64,000 bases of DNA, taken from positions 30,848,411 through 30,912,410 of the forward strand of contig NC_054749.1 in NCBI RefSeq assembly GCF_018143015.1. Direction: 5' to 3'. The notes under the pieces are model-generated. The model made no database searches. It saw nothing but the letters and a program-made list of their open reading frames with translations, and was not told the DNA's origin. The translations under genes and the position numbers were made by a program. Shown piece by piece: positions 34,801 through 44,529 of the stretch. The stretch comes from Lytechinus variegatus. Lineage: Eukaryota; Echinodermata; Echinoidea; Temnopleuroida; Toxopneustidae. Positions within the stretch are counted from its first letter, which is position 1; every line of letters begins with the position of its first letter.

Positions 34801-37800
34801 TTTGTCAGATAAAACCATCCGACAAGTGCTTACATGAAATGTTCCCATGGTATTCAAACCTTGAAGCATAGGTTGTTATTCTTTCAACTCTGAACGTTTT
34901 GATTAAAGTTAATTGACCTATGGTTCAGTGGTATAGGGATAGTAAGAATTGATCACTTTTGTTAACTGAATGTTAAGTACAAGGATCTTCCTTGCATTTA
35001 TCTCAGTTTTAGTTAAAAACAGGGTATTTCATGTGACCTATAACTATTTTTACCGTTAAAAATTTGGATTAGGGATTGTATCCATTTTTCTCACAGTGAT
35101 AATGGTGATTAATGTCCTAGAATTGCTTACTTTGTCCAATCTACTTTGTCTAATCCTGTAGTTATCTGGTTTTGTTTAATGAACGAAAAGTCAAGATTAA
35201 AAAAAAAGAGGTAAAAAGTATTATAGAAGCATAATTGTTACCATTTGTTCAGTTTGTAGAGAAAGGATGGGAGAAATTTAGCAATCCTTCACATGATTGA
35301 AACCTCTGCGTCCTTGTTGGGCAGTCTCTTTGCTTACTAGCAAACTTTTCATGTAAATATCATATATCTGTTCAATTAATAGGGTAAGGATGGGAGGAAG
35401 TCTGTAATCCCTCACACTATTGAAACCTCTGCGTCTCTAGAGGGCGGTCTTCTTGCCTACTTGGTTGATGGGTACCAGGAGAAGCAACGCACTGACACCA
35501 GAGGTCAATCGGTATCCCGGGAGATCCTACGGCTTCATCTCAGGTTGGCACCCCTCAAGGTTATCATCTTGCCACTTAGAGGGACGAAGGAACTCAGAGA
35601 GGTATGAATTGTATATAAACAAACTTTTACACTTATAAATTGTAAGACGCACCCCACGACACCCGGGAATGGTGTGTCACTTGTCAAACATGACTGAGAT
35701 TTTCATGTACCATGACGCACCTGTGTGTCTCGACTATGACAGACCTTTTTTTTACAATGACTGTGCCTCAAAAAAGATATTTGACGCACCACCGTCATGG
35801 TAAAATCATTGTTGAATGGAATTGCAGTGTTTTTATTAAAGAAGAACAATACACATTTCCAGATCCTTGAGGAGGAAACTATGAACAATATTTTGAACAC
35901 AATAGCTGCGTAAGTATCTAGTTTTATACATAAAACTTTTACTTTTGTGATCAAGAATAATTTTATAAAACACTTCATAACTTCACAAAGTCAACTCTGC
36001 TGATATTTAATTTTGATGCAGGCGAGACTCTGGGCCTTTCCGCTATTTTTTTCACATCCTAAATGATCATATTACTTTTGTTATTGTTGTACATTTGTAT
36101 ATCAATATAGTTAGGTGGCCACTCCCAAAACTCAACAATCGGATATGTAGTTCTTTTGTGGACATGTTTCATGCTTTCCTTACATTCTTTCATCTTGTAG
36201 CTTTCTGATTACTTGGGCAAGGAATTCAGAAAAGCCAGCGTCAATGTGAGGAGCATAATAGAAGTCTCTCCATCTTTAGAAAATTATTACACCATGTAAG
36301 TAGAAAATATTCAGGGTTGTTTCAAATCAAACTGTGACACTCTGAAAACTTCATGGTCATTGGTGTGCTTTGTCAAGATCAGCCTCAATGGCCTGAATTT
36401 ACAAAGGTGGTTTTGAAAACCATCGGTTGAACCCATTGTTTATGCAGATTTCCTGAATAAATTACACTTGTTTGCCACGAATACTGAAAAATATCCAATG
36501 ATGATGCCCACTTTTGTCACAATATGACGCCTGTTGCCATGGTTAAGTATGCTATTTTATTCATGATCCCACTGTTTGAAGAGTGGACTCATCAATTCAA
36601 AACAGCAGACTCATTAATAAAATAGCATACTTAACCATGGCAACAGGCGTCATATTGGCGCATTGTGACAAAAGCGTGCATCATCATTGGACACTTTTCA
36701 ATTTACGTGGCAAATATGTGAATTCATACAGGAAATCTGCATAAACCATGGGTTCAACCGATGGTTTCAAAACCACCTTTTGTGATTTCGGGCCAAGTGA
36801 TGTGATTCAATTCCTACATGAGATGATACTGATAAGAATCAAATTTATCCCTATCAGGATAAATTTGAGCAAGGTTAGCGAGAAGTGAAGAAACAAAATG
36901 GGGTTATTACGTTGGCTTGAGAACCTATTGATCAGAAGCATTGGCACATGTTCTGAAATCAGGTAAAGAAACTAATTCAGTTATTGTTTCCAGGCAGAAA
37001 TGAAAGACCGGATCAAGAGATGAGCTTGTAAATCGAACGTGTACTGTTGAAGATTTGTCTCACACTCAGCTATCCATAGTTATACCACAACTCTAGAACA
37101 GAGTTTAAATTAAACCCGGGTTCAGAAAATGGGCCATTATGTTTTGAAATTTGATTTTCTATAATTTATTTCATTAAGTAGCTTGAAAAGGACTGCATGA
37201 AAAAGGAAGAAGAAATGAAAAAAATGTTTAAATCAAAGCTAGCCTCAAGATGATGTGAGTATATTTCAAAATTGTTTTTGAATTCATTGTTTTGTATTTT
37301 ACCCTAGGTTTGATGAGATGGGTGTACCTTTCACTATTCTACTGAATGAAAACACCTTGAAATCAGGAATACTGAGAGTCAGGAACAGAGACACAACTCT
37401 AATGGTAAGTTTTCTGTACAGGTTAAATTTGCCAAAGTTGTTTATTTGATGTATTGGCCAGCAGCAGGGCTGGAAAGGTCCATTTGCAATCTCATTACAA
37501 AGTAAAATTGCCTTGGGACCACAAACATTTTCCTTTTGGACAAGTTTGAGGGAAAAGAGCATATTAACACAATTTTGCATATTGCCCTTTTTTTCCTTTA
37601 ATTTATGACTTTTGGAAGGTTTACTGATACAGACTTATAAAAGAAAGTTGTGGGAATGATGAAAATAATAATTGTGAGCTATGAAGAAATGGCCTATTGT
37701 GAATAATTGCTCTTCAAATGCCCTTATCTTCAAAATATAAAAAATAACAGTTGATTCTTTTGAGATGGCAATTTGGTTGTATCTATGTTGCAGAAGAACT

Positions 37801-37989
37801 TAAGTCATTTTGTTACCATTTTCAGTGATCCCAGTTTTGTACAGCCAACACAAATTCTTGCGTGCATTATGAATAGCCTTTGTGAAAAAGTAAAACATTC
37901 AATATTTCTCACTTTTTTCATCAACACAGCAACAGCTCCATATCACCGAGGTTCGTGACATGATCCTTCGTCATCTAGAAGCTGACTGA
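22678..37989 (+). CDS. POLG2: DNA polymerase gamma accessory subunit (POLG2), 10 exons
   Basis: POLG2 is the processivity subunit of the mitochondrial replicase. It is a class II aminoacyl-tRNA-synthetase-like protein that binds the catalytic subunit and DNA in the mitochondrial matrix. Exons: 22678-22855, 29323-29454, 30244-30293, 32236-32362, 32960-33065, 34335-34508, 35383-35601, 36201-36295, 37308-37404, 37930-37989. From ATG 22698 the spliced frame is 1218 nt (405 aa) with every phase agreeing. Hallmarks in order are FDYGPLGVELRRNLVNEWW, LLNRRLPFGLAQVG, WHRDRLSWWRK, YKFPWG, a C-terminal anticodon-binding-like domain (RLAPLKVIILP), RNRDTTLM and a final HITEVRDMIL helix. Human POLG2 is 485 aa. 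The missing N-terminus and targeting peptide probably lie in an unseen upstream exon, because the frame is open before ATG 22698. Intron 1 is 6.5 kb and hosts a nested antisense gene. Confidence 0.93.
23018..23330. repeat. 81-bp tandem repeat, about 3.8 copies, in POLG2 intron 1
   Basis: Units containing 'gaccatgtgtcc' and 'gatcagggttatgtgtaag' recur every 81 bp. The period is divisible by three, so a repetitive open frame appears on the minus strand. This is not a gene. Confidence 0.9.
23335..24785. other. POLG2 intron 1 sequence without recognised features
   Basis: AT-rich intronic sequence. No exon, RNA gene or clear repeat was seen. Confidence 0.5.
24785..27222 (-). CDS. Nested antisense SAM-domain / C2H2-finger gene copy
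   Basis: Exon 1 (27222-27153) and exon 2 (26179-26061) splice in phase. Together they encode a SAM domain: MADSEVAFLLRQWGLVDQI, then CGIDLSAFKLLDASLVKDVI and LGPRLKFVHHFKKW. Further down the strand, 26015-25860 carries two C2H2-finger signatures (CCKCVKSF...HLKVH and CHVQECFKTF...H). An acidic/helical stretch follows at 25860-25630. A last exon from 25337 encodes QPTQCFVILERQVFEQKSLV and ALDLCYKIFQIFDLEYP. The finger region does not read continuously, so this copy may be decayed or wrongly joined. I recall SAM plus finger plus 'F.IF.l.YP' proteins as a multicopy family in invertebrates and fish. Function is unknown. Confidence 0.55.
24819..25114. repeat. Exact 74-bp minisatellite, four copies
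   Basis: Four head-to-tail units beginning GGTAGCAGGCTCTGAAGGCC fill exactly 296 bp, and I see no difference between them. The array sits in the last exon of the antisense SAM gene. Because 74 is not divisible by three, it shifts the frame and changes the C-terminus after the first copy. Identity implies very recent expansion. Confidence 0.95.
26061..26179 (-). CDS. SAM gene exon 2
   Basis: The acceptor 'ctttttattttag' and donor GTCAGT bound the second half of the SAM domain (helices around LLDASLVKDVISQLGPRLKF). Confidence 0.65.
27153..27222 (-). CDS. SAM gene exon 1
   Basis: It starts at ATG 27222 and ends in phase 1 at donor GTAAGC. It encodes 23 codons forming the first SAM helix (FLLRQWGLVDQI). 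Confidence 0.65.
27306..27360 (+). mobile_element. GTCTCACCTG element, short 5' fragment
   Basis: It begins GTCTCACCTGCATAGCAGAG and breaks off after about 50 bp. It lies just upstream of the SAM gene start codon on the other strand. Confidence 0.75.
28021..28165 (+). pseudogene. Decayed duplicate of POLG2 exon 2
   Basis: This aligns along its length with exon 2 at 29323. GTGAAGTGAGATGGTCAG matches GTGGAGCGAGATGGTCAG. Further matches are 'tagagaata/ttcagtcctc', 'gctg/acacagacctt' and 'catcacaactcatctcca'. It has small insertions, a stop in the parental frame at its first codons, and no equivalent donor. It lies 1.3 kb upstream of the functional exon and the GTCTCACC element sits between them. 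Confidence 0.8.
28211..29292 (+). mobile_element. Complete GTCTCACCTGC element, about 1.08 kb
   Basis: It begins GTCTCACCTGCGAAGCAGAG and ends GCAGGTGAGAC, so the termini form an 11-bp inverted repeat. A second inner GCAGAGTGAGAC echoes the end. The interior is a series of about six degenerate 165-180 bp units. Each contains 'catcataactt...aaagt', 'catgaaacttggacata', 'aagtat...ctgaacatcc' and 'aaggtcaaaggtcat'. No coding region is seen, so it is non-autonomous. Other copies start at 17879 and 27306. Confidence 0.85.
29323..29454 (+). CDS. POLG2: POLG2 exon 2
   Basis: The acceptor 'tgttttctgtag' and donor GTATGC bound 132 nt. Its first base completes the Trp of NEW, and the exon reads W-SEMVSSQEHVVGVENSVL. 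It starts only 30 bp after the GTCTCACC element. Confidence 0.85.
29745..30115 (+). repeat. Interspersed repeat with 'gtcaaaggt' phrases
   Basis: The phrases 'aaggtcacagtgacatg', 'gaggtcagaaggtcaaaggt' and a final 'cttagcgacactcttgtt' are typical of a dispersed non-coding repeat in marine invertebrate genomes (recalled, not searched). Confidence 0.45.
30244..30293 (+). CDS. POLG2: POLG2 exon 3
   Basis: This 50-nt exon lies between 'ttgtccatgtag' and GTGAGT. It encodes RFHDDEEEAWLQSSLHDG across both junctions and joins exons 2 and 4 in phase. Confidence 0.8.
30300..31830. other. POLG2 intron 3, no recognised features
   Basis: AT-rich intronic sequence. No exon or complete repeat was identified before the MITE at 31837. 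Confidence 0.45.
31837..32109. mobile_element. Fold-back MITE 'GGGCCC-TCTTACAAAGAGTT', copy 1
   Basis: The ends CCTGGGCCCCGTCTTACAAA and its mirror are followed by 'ttgatccaatcaatcg' and 'aactctatgga'. It ends 126 bp before POLG2 exon 4. Confidence 0.85.
32236..32362 (+). CDS. POLG2: POLG2 exon 4
   Basis: The acceptor is 'tacccatag' and the donor is GTGAGT. In the spliced frame it encodes LFSHYFNTLCLLNRRLPFGL followed by AQVGPCFN, which closely matches the vertebrate [20 protein letters not shown] block. Confidence 0.92.
32960..33065 (+). CDS. POLG2: POLG2 exon 5
   Basis: The acceptor is 'ttttcccatcag' and the donor is GTAAGA. It encodes FFSTPKTSNLWFNTWHRDRL and SWWRK, matching vertebrate [20 protein letters not shown]. 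Confidence 0.95.
33088..33344. mobile_element. Fold-back MITE 'GGGCCC-TCTTACAAAGAGTT', copy 2
   Basis: The most diverged of three copies: 'gagccctgtcttataaaggg' opens it and 'ctttgtaagacagagccctg' closes it. It starts 23 bp after exon 5. Confidence 0.8.
33341..33607. mobile_element. Fold-back MITE 'GGGCCC-TCTTACAAAGAGTT', copy 3
   Basis: It abuts copy 2 with a shared CCTG. The ends are GGGCCCTGTCTTACAAAGAG and 'taactctatggaagatagg'. Confidence 0.85.
34335..34508 (+). CDS. POLG2: POLG2 exon 6
   Basis: The acceptor is 'tgtgcatag' and the donor is GTAAAA, which is weak. Its 58 codons run FAGIPSDFTATD ... IQYKFPWGVDTIERISNHG, matching vertebrate YYNFPWGKELIETL. Confidence 0.93.
34523..34847. 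mobile_element. Fold-back MITE just after POLG2 exon 6
   Basis: The ends GGGAACATTTCATGaAaGgACTTGTCGGA and the mirrored copy differ at a few sites. The inner arms share 'atctgacaacttgtc'. It begins only 15 bp past the exon 6 donor. Confidence 0.85.
35245..35340 (+). pseudogene. Decayed partial duplicate of POLG2 exon 7
   Basis: 'tgttcagtttgtagagaaaggatggg', 'aatccttcaca.gattgaaa' and 'cctctgcgtc' align with the intron end and first about 80 nt of exon 7 at 35383. The copy sits about 125 bp upstream, in tandem, with many substitutions and a stop-like TAG at its end. Confidence 0.85.
35383..35601 (+). CDS. POLG2: POLG2 exon 7
   Basis: The acceptor is 'ttcaattaatag' and the donor is GTATGA. 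Its 73 codons open the C-terminal anticodon-binding-like domain: GKDGRKSVIPH, GGLLAYLVDGYQEKQ and LRLAPLKVIILPLRGTKELR. Confidence 0.95.
36201..36295 (+). CDS. POLG2: POLG2 exon 8
   Basis: The acceptor is 'catcttgtag' and the donor is GTAAGT. It encodes LSDYLGKEFRKASVNVRSII to YYTM. The length fits the vertebrate protein without any extra exon between 7 and 8. Confidence 0.88.
36390..36793. mobile_element. Fold-back element, about 400 bp, in POLG2 intron 8
   Basis: The arms are about 190 bp long. 'aaaggtggttttgaaaaccatcggttgaac' has its mirror near 36740-36780, and 'ccatggcaacaggcgtcatat' is mirrored around 36545 and 36640. The loop is short. Confidence 0.92.
37308..37404 (+). CDS. POLG2: POLG2 exon 9
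   Basis: The acceptor is 'accctag' and the donor is GTAAGT. FDEMGVPFTILLNENTLKSG and RVRNRDTTLM match vertebrate [20 protein letters not shown] and RSRDTTM. Confidence 0.95.
37930..37989 (+). CDS. POLG2: POLG2 exon 10 (terminal)
   Basis: After acceptor 'caacacag' it encodes QQLHITEVRDMILRHLEAD and a TGA stop. This is the final helix that in vertebrates reads MMHISKLKDFLIKY. Confidence 0.92.
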   Translation, partial: QQLHITEVRDMILRHLEAD

Positions 37990-38400
37990 GATGTAGCAGG
38001 GAGCTTACTGTTGCTGATGTGGATAAACTGCCAGTTGACTGTGAGCTGTAGTCTCCATCCACTATCAGTTAAGGATGATGTTCTGCACCCTTAACACAAC
38101 ACTAGCCTGCCATTGCTGATTGCAGTCACTCAACTGTGAGCTCTTGTCTCTACTTACCATCAGTTAAGGACAAGGTCCTGCATCCTTTAGAGGGAGACAC
38201 AGACAAAGACACTGGACTGCTGCTGCTGATGTGGCTATACCACTTCACTTTGAGCTATGGTCTCCATAAGGATGAGGTCCTGCACCCTTTAGAGGAAGAC
38301 GGAGACACAACACTAGCCAGCTGTTGCTGATTGTGGACGCCCAACTGTGAGCTCTTGTCTCCATCTGTTGAGGAAACAATCTTTGGGCATGTAATCGTGA
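37990..38400 (+). repeat. Degenerate ~110-bp tandem repeats in the POLG2 3' region
   Basis: The phrases 'gctgttgctgatgtgg', 'aactgtgagct.ttgtctcca' and 'aaggatgaggtcctgcaccc' recur three to four times directly after the stop codon. They are probably transcribed as 3' UTR. Confidence 0.75.
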
Positions 38401-38745
38401 AGACGTGTCATCGTCGAGTTGCTGGCTTCTTCTGTTGTCTCTTGAAGAATGGCTTCCTGATACAGAAGGCTGGACTGAGTCATCATGAGAGAGGATCCTT
38501 TGAAGAGCTTCCTGTATGTCAGTGGTGAGGGCTGATTTATTGTATTAGCAATCACCTTGATGAACAAGTCTTTACTGAATCAATTATCTAAGCAGACCCA
38601 CTGCAAGAGCTCTCACTGTGTTAATGGTGAGGGCTAAACCATCTTTTCATCTGATCATCCAGGAGGCTGGTCTGAGCCAACGTAGAGGACCCTTCACTGA
38701 GTCAATGGTGAGGTCTTGATATGTCATGACTCTGCAAGGCACAGT

Positions 38746-38751
38746 GAATAA
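38746..38751 (+). promoter_or_regulatory. Candidate POLG2 polyadenylation signal
   Basis: AATAAA lies 757 bp past the stop codon. Another AATAAA lies near 38942. Which one is used cannot be told from sequence. Confidence 0.35.
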
Positions 38752-39429
38752 ATAGTTTGCTGTCACTATTCATTCATTTTTCAGCCAGTGAGTTTAAAAA
38801 ATGCTTGCCTTACCTGTAAGAATCCTGCTCAAATGTCTGGGAAATGTTTTGCGATGGAGATATCGAGTCATTGTGAGCAAGCAGTAAAGTATTCTTTGTA
38901 ATATTTTACTTTTTCTTTGATGCCAGTATTGAATTCTCAAGAATAAAGGGCATTGGCTCAATTTTGTTTTACTCATGAAATTTAGAAAGATGGCATCTTA
39001 AAGAACACCTTGCCATAATAAGTGACATCTCAAATTAATGTGCATCCCCTGCCCCACCTGAGGAAATGATTTATAGAACCCCAAGAACCTCATCTAGCAT
39101 TATATATTCTGTTGGTCAGGGATAGAGGAAAAACAGGAAAAAAAAAAGGAAAAATTGAGAAGCTTGTGGAGAATGAGTTTTGAAGTAAGGTGATTTCTCA
39201 CAAGCCTGTTAATTAACGAGTGATTTTACTGGTAGTCTACAATGAGCTATGTAGGCATTGCTTCTATGCCTAAGGAGTACATTTATGGTGCAATATTTTT
39301 TTCTTGGGTTAGTTTTCTTATATCTCAGACAATGCCATGAATTCATAATGGATCTACCAAAAATTGACAAAAGCTATAGAGTAATTGGTAGACTTTAGGT
39401 TACTAGTCTTATATTTTGGTGATATAACT

Positions 39430-39930
39430 GAAATGATAATAATAATAACATGACTTAAAAAGTGACAAATCCACTCTATAGTCCTCAAGGCACTTAAAGA
39501 GCTAAGAGTAAATAAAAAAAAATTTAGAAGATTTTTGAAAGTTTCGACAGAGGTACAATTTTTTTTCATGTCTTCAGGAAAGCTATTCCACAAAATGGGG
39601 CATGCAAAAGCAAATGATCTTTCCCCCAAGTTTTTTAAACTTTTGGAATGACAAGGAAGCCAGAAGTGGATGAGCGCAAAGACCTGCTTGGTCTGTAGTA
39701 ATTGATAAATGAAAGACTGTATTGTGATGCTGATCCAAGAATACTGTGAAAAGCAAGCAACAAAATCTTAAAGATAATCCGATTTTTGATAGGGAGCCAG
39801 TGCAGCGAATACAAGATGGGAGTGATATGAGAGCGTTTACTTGACAACTTGACAATGCGAGCAGCTGCATTCTGAAGCTTATATAACTGAGCCTGCGGTA
39901 AACGATGAAGATGAAAAGATAATCTAAGAT
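39430..39930 (-). mobile_element. LINE ORF2 3' end, truncated
   Basis: The minus strand encodes the C-terminal region of a CR1/L2/Jockey-like reverse transcriptase. It runs AQLYKLQNAAARIVKL, HITPILYSLHWLPIKNRI and SRSLRSSTSGFLVIPKV, then after a frame change ERSFAFACPILWNSFPED. It is 5'-truncated, as is usual for LINEs. Confidence 0.88.
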
Positions 39931-40029
39931 AAATATGAGCTTTTAAATTCTCTTTAGTTATATGAGGAATAGAAAATGGTCCTGATATGCATGTAACTGA
40001 AATGATGAAGATCAGGTACGGATCCAATG

Positions 40030-41360
40030 TTGGACTTTTACGGGGTGTTTATTTATGGTGCTATGTAGCTGTTGTCGTCTTATATCAATGCGCTATCAAT
40101 GTATTTTTTTTTAACCATGGTTTTGAAAACAATGATAAATTACTTGATTTTGTACTTCCTATGTAACAATTTCTGTTTCCTTTTTTCTTCTCCTTTTTTA
40201 AGGAATTGCAATATATAATTAATAAATAGAAATATATGTCAAATGCATGAAATTAGTTTTTTGGGGACGGTGGGTGGTTTCAACATAATAAACCAGGTTT
40301 ACTGTTGGCCTGCTTAAATTTATGAAGCCAATAGTCTTCTTATTTCCCTTCTCTAGCCAGCAAACATCCACATTGGTACCGCTATTTGTTTTTGCTCTTC
40401 CATTCTTCGCTTGGATAACCGGCTTGTTATTGATATTGTATGATAACATTATTTTGCCTGGTGACTAGGCCAGGGAGTAAACGTCAATTGATGGAATGGC
40501 CTGCCGCTGATTGCTATTTGACAAGTAAAAATTTACACTGATCGAATGTTCGGCAGATCCCGATTAGACACTTGGGATAACTTGAATACCCAAGTAATAT
40601 TTCCACCTACTAGTATTGGCCATGTCATTATTTCAATACAGAAGTATTTAATAGTTTGCTTTCATTATTACCAAACCTTGTAGAATATGTTCATGTATAT
40701 GTGTGACTTCATGGTGCTGACTTTGATGAATTGATCAAGGGAAGTTTGAATAAAATACTCATATTTTCAATATTAATGTTTGTTTTGTTTTATACTTGGT
40801 GTGATGGATAAAGATAATAACTTCAACCTGCTACTACTCAAACCATCGCTACTCAAGCCATATTCAGCTCATCTCATCTGGTGTACAGTCCTTTTCAGGA
40901 CTTCACTCACTTTCAAGAAAAGAATACTTCTAATTTTCTCTTTTCATCCTATATCGTCTTTCCATTTCAATCTTTCTGCCTGTATTTCCTTCCCTTCTTC
41001 ATATTACACATGGTGAACCATAAATCTTCTCCACATTAAAGATAATAAAGTTACAATGTAAACTATTTCAGTATTATGACCTGGAATACATGGAATCACG
41101 CTTTCACAATTTAATGTACAAAAAATGTTTTATTTGTAGAATCAACATACTCAGAAGAATTACTTGATAGATTTCTCTTTTTTTTTCATTGCACACACAA
41201 ACACAGAAAATTTGAATAAATTAACAATTCAATATCAAATTTGTACCCTAAGAAATTTTTGGGGAAAATACTAAAAATATTTATAATTAATAACAGTACA
41301 ATAGCAGTTTCAAATTAAATCAACATTGGAATGTTTTTAGAAACAATATTATAATGATAA
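40030..41360. other. No recognisable feature
   Basis: AT-rich intergenic sequence between the LINE fragment and the 3.7 kb transposon. No exon or fold-back was seen. Confidence 0.5.
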
Positions 41361-41569
41361 TAGTAGGGGTGGGCAAATAAAACCTTTTTTGGGAAATTCA
41401 CTTTCAAACGAGTGGATTCTGTTGCCATTTTGGCTGCTGAACACAAATCTAATAAGTATTTTTGTTTTAGAATACGTCTGATATTGGTTCCGAGCGATTT
41501 TTCAAAATGGCCGCCGAATTCCTCAAAAATCAGTGTTTTCACTTGTAAATCCTTAAATATCTGTACAAA

Positions 41570-41965
41570 TTAGGGTTGCAACATATCTTACTATATGTTT
41601 TCATGGTCACTAAGCACAAAAATACATGAATCAGATAAGTTGGGTCATTCCAAATGATGTTTTTGGGTGAAAATCTGCATTTTTTTGATCATTTTTGGTA
41701 AAAATTGTCCTCAAATCACAATTTTTGTACATAAATCCTTAATTATTCATTCATCTGTAACTTGTTGCATGTCTAGCTCTATGTTTTCATGGTCACTAAG
41801 CACAAAAATGCATGAATCAGATAAGTTGGGTCATTCAAAATGATGTTTTAGGTGAAAACAGCATATTTGGGCCATTTTTGGTATGAATTGCCCTCAAATC
41901 ACAATTTTTTGACATAAAACAGTAACTATTCATTTATCTGTAGTTTTCATGGCCACTGAAGCCAA
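41570..41965. repeat. Left subterminal repeats, ~190 bp unit
   Basis: 'tcatggtcactaagcacaaa' with 'catgaatcagataagttggg' and 'cctcaaatcacaatttttg' recurs two to three times. Confidence 0.85.
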
Positions 41966-42639
41966 CAATCAATAGATTAAATCTGTTCCAACATTTGTAA
42001 TTTTTTTTTGGGGGGGGTGAAATCAGCTTTTTTTTATCATGTGGTGATAAATGATCACAAATCACTATTTGCATTCATAAAAAAACCAATATTCATGCAT
42101 CTGTACCTATACTATAGTATGAACTGATATGTGTTCATGCTATTTATTTGAAAAATAGATGATTCATATATGATGATATAATTTCATTGTCTTTCTAGAG
42201 AAAAATCCCAGAAATTGTCAGGCAAGGGGGGGTATACATGTATGTGGCTTTGAAATATTTTTGGTGTACAATGTACATAACGTAATAGAACAAGTAGTCG
42301 AACTACCTATATTGCATGTTTTCATGATCAGCACTAGATTAAAGAAAATGAAATTTAAAGCAGGAGGCTATATGAATTACTTGTTAGTTATCAATGTTTT
42401 CCTTTGAGGATTTATATATTTCTGTTTTAGATTTGGGGTAATGCTTGGCTTGGTGAAATTTTTGCCAGATATCACCTTGACTTTAGTTAGAATTATAGAT
42501 GTTAAAATGTACTGATTGCATCTGTTATCAATATGCAGTATTGGGTGCAGTGATTTACAAGACCATCTCAACACTAGTAAAACTGGAACATAATTTTTGA
42601 CTAATACGATTGCCTACAAGTACTCTGTGTCAAAGTTTG

Positions 42640-44442
42640 GGAAAACGAAAATATTTTGACAAATTAAAATTGTTTACATGAAACTGTAGAGTCTGAGCAC
42701 AGAGTGTACTAATGTTTGTACGTGTATAATGAATTAATATATGAATTTTTTCATTCAGCAGCAGAGCATCCATTTTTTGTCTTTTGGTACTCTTCGTGCA
42801 TTTCTTATCAAAACTTTCAATTTCTCCACAGAACATTTTTCCATCTTGTATGTCATCTGATCCTTTCACACACCTATTTGACGAATGTCTGGAGTTACTG
42901 TGAGACAAAGATAGCCAACTTAATTCTGAAGCCATTTTCACTGAGATTTGCTAACATATCTAAGTTGTTAAGAGTCAGTGGGCCATTATGGTCTTTACAT
43001 CTTTCTAAGATTGTTAGAGTTTTACAAGCTTTCTTCTTCTTTAACTCCTCATTCTTATGCAGTGCAAATTTCTGTGAAGATACAACAGTTGCATTAAAGT
43101 GTGCTTCGAGCTTCTACACTGTGTCCATCTCTTCAGAACAGCGAGCCCACTTCCACCTAAAAGTTCCTTCCTTTCTTCTATACTCTTACTTTCAAATTCA
43201 GGGTGTACCAGAAGACGACCAGATGCCAGCAGATTTTTTTTTCTGGACAGAGTCTGGACAGAAGAACTTTCATCAGTAACTTTGAATCTGTGCACTAGCT
43301 TTCACATTCTAAGTTGGTAAAAGGAGCATAAATCATGCATGCCATCAACATCCGATAAAGTAATCGGTCCTGGACATCTGGCTCTTCACTGTACTAATAA
43401 CTTCTTCAATCACATCAGCAACTAGCCTATCTCTTCCCGATCCTGTTTCTTTTCTCTTTGTCCACCATAATTTTGTCTTACCCGTTTAGTTTTTCCTCAA
43501 GGAATCACCTGCCACGTTCTATCCCCAGCATTTTGCTCACCCATCTTGTTGATGCCCAGCAGTTCTTTCATCAGGAAGATGTTAAGATAACCTGTCATTG
43601 TGTAAATTTCTCAACAGCATGTGAACCACTCATTCTGAATGAATGTAGCCACGTGACTGCAAGAACAAGTTTGTAGTTGTTGGTGTCCACATCTGCATTG
43701 AAGAAAGCTTGGATGAATTCTCGTCATGACAGGTACTCCTTAGCAAGTAATGCAATTCTACCGAATTTATTGGCTACAAATCCTTTGAATCCTTGGCACT
43801 GAATATTGTTATTTTCCATCCAAGAGGGACACTTATTGCTGATTATGGCTAGGAGACAATAACTTGGAGATTGCGATCAACCCTAGTATGGATTGAAAAT
43901 CCTGGATATACAAATATCCCATCACCTGCTGATACCTCCAGTAACTGGTGGATGCAAATCTTCTTTTCTATGTTTCTGCACATCTATTGCATGATCTATA
44001 CGCAAAATTATATGAGCGCAGCATTTTAGGATTTTAGTAAGGTCTACTTCAAGAGCTTGAAGAAGGACTTCTGTCAGCAGCTCGATCTGTCATCCAGAAG
44101 TCTATTTCTGATTTCAATTCATCAGCTGTGGAGTTGGCAAGAATGGCTATTAAGCACTTGAGCCTGAACACATAAGCTTTGATCAGCCCCATCTTGACCA
44201 CTATGCATCAAATTTCCCACATAACCTGTGGTCAGGGATGTCCTTTTACCTGAATGTCCAGTTATGGTGATGTGGTCTGCTTTCATGTTATTCATATCAA
44301 CTGTATGCCTATGTATTTTCAACATTGATTCATTAAAGCAGCTGGTCTGCAGATTATTAAATCTTTGATTTTGTTTTGTTTTGTTCATAACTACATGTAT
44401 GATAATGATTTTTACTAAACATATGAAATTCACTATTTGCAT
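42640..44442 (-). pseudogene. Transposase-like coding remnants of the 3.7 kb element
   Basis: Read N to C on the minus strand, the recognisable blocks are these. About 44135-44085: DELKSEIDFWMTDRAAD, then ILKCCAHIILRIDHAID. About 43790-43740: GFVANKFGRIALLAKEYLS. About 43710-43620: NADVDTNNYKLVLAVTWLHS. 43280-43160: KKNLLASGRLLVHPEF and EERKELLG. Near 42990: RCKDHNGPLTLNNLDMLANL. The blocks lie in different frames with several breaks. The same families of blocks (MSD/MTDR, NRFGRI-like) occur in multicopy 'uncharacterized' genes of cnidarians, fish and echinoderms (recalled). The remnant at 15.6-15.9 kb is related. Confidence 0.5.
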
Positions 44443-44529
44443 TTATTTTTGCTTACAATGTTGATGTAACCATTTATCACCATGCCTGTACCTCAATAAG
44501 TATGCATATATTTCAACTCAGTACCCTAA

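Noticed and set aside
35863-35909. Possible extra POLG2 exon (47 nt with AG and GTAAGT)
   Set aside because: Including it breaks the frame into exon 8, and the protein length fits the family without it.
42716-43279. 187-codon + strand open frame in the transposon
   Set aside because: It is antisense to the recognisable minus-strand coding blocks and has no protein-family features.
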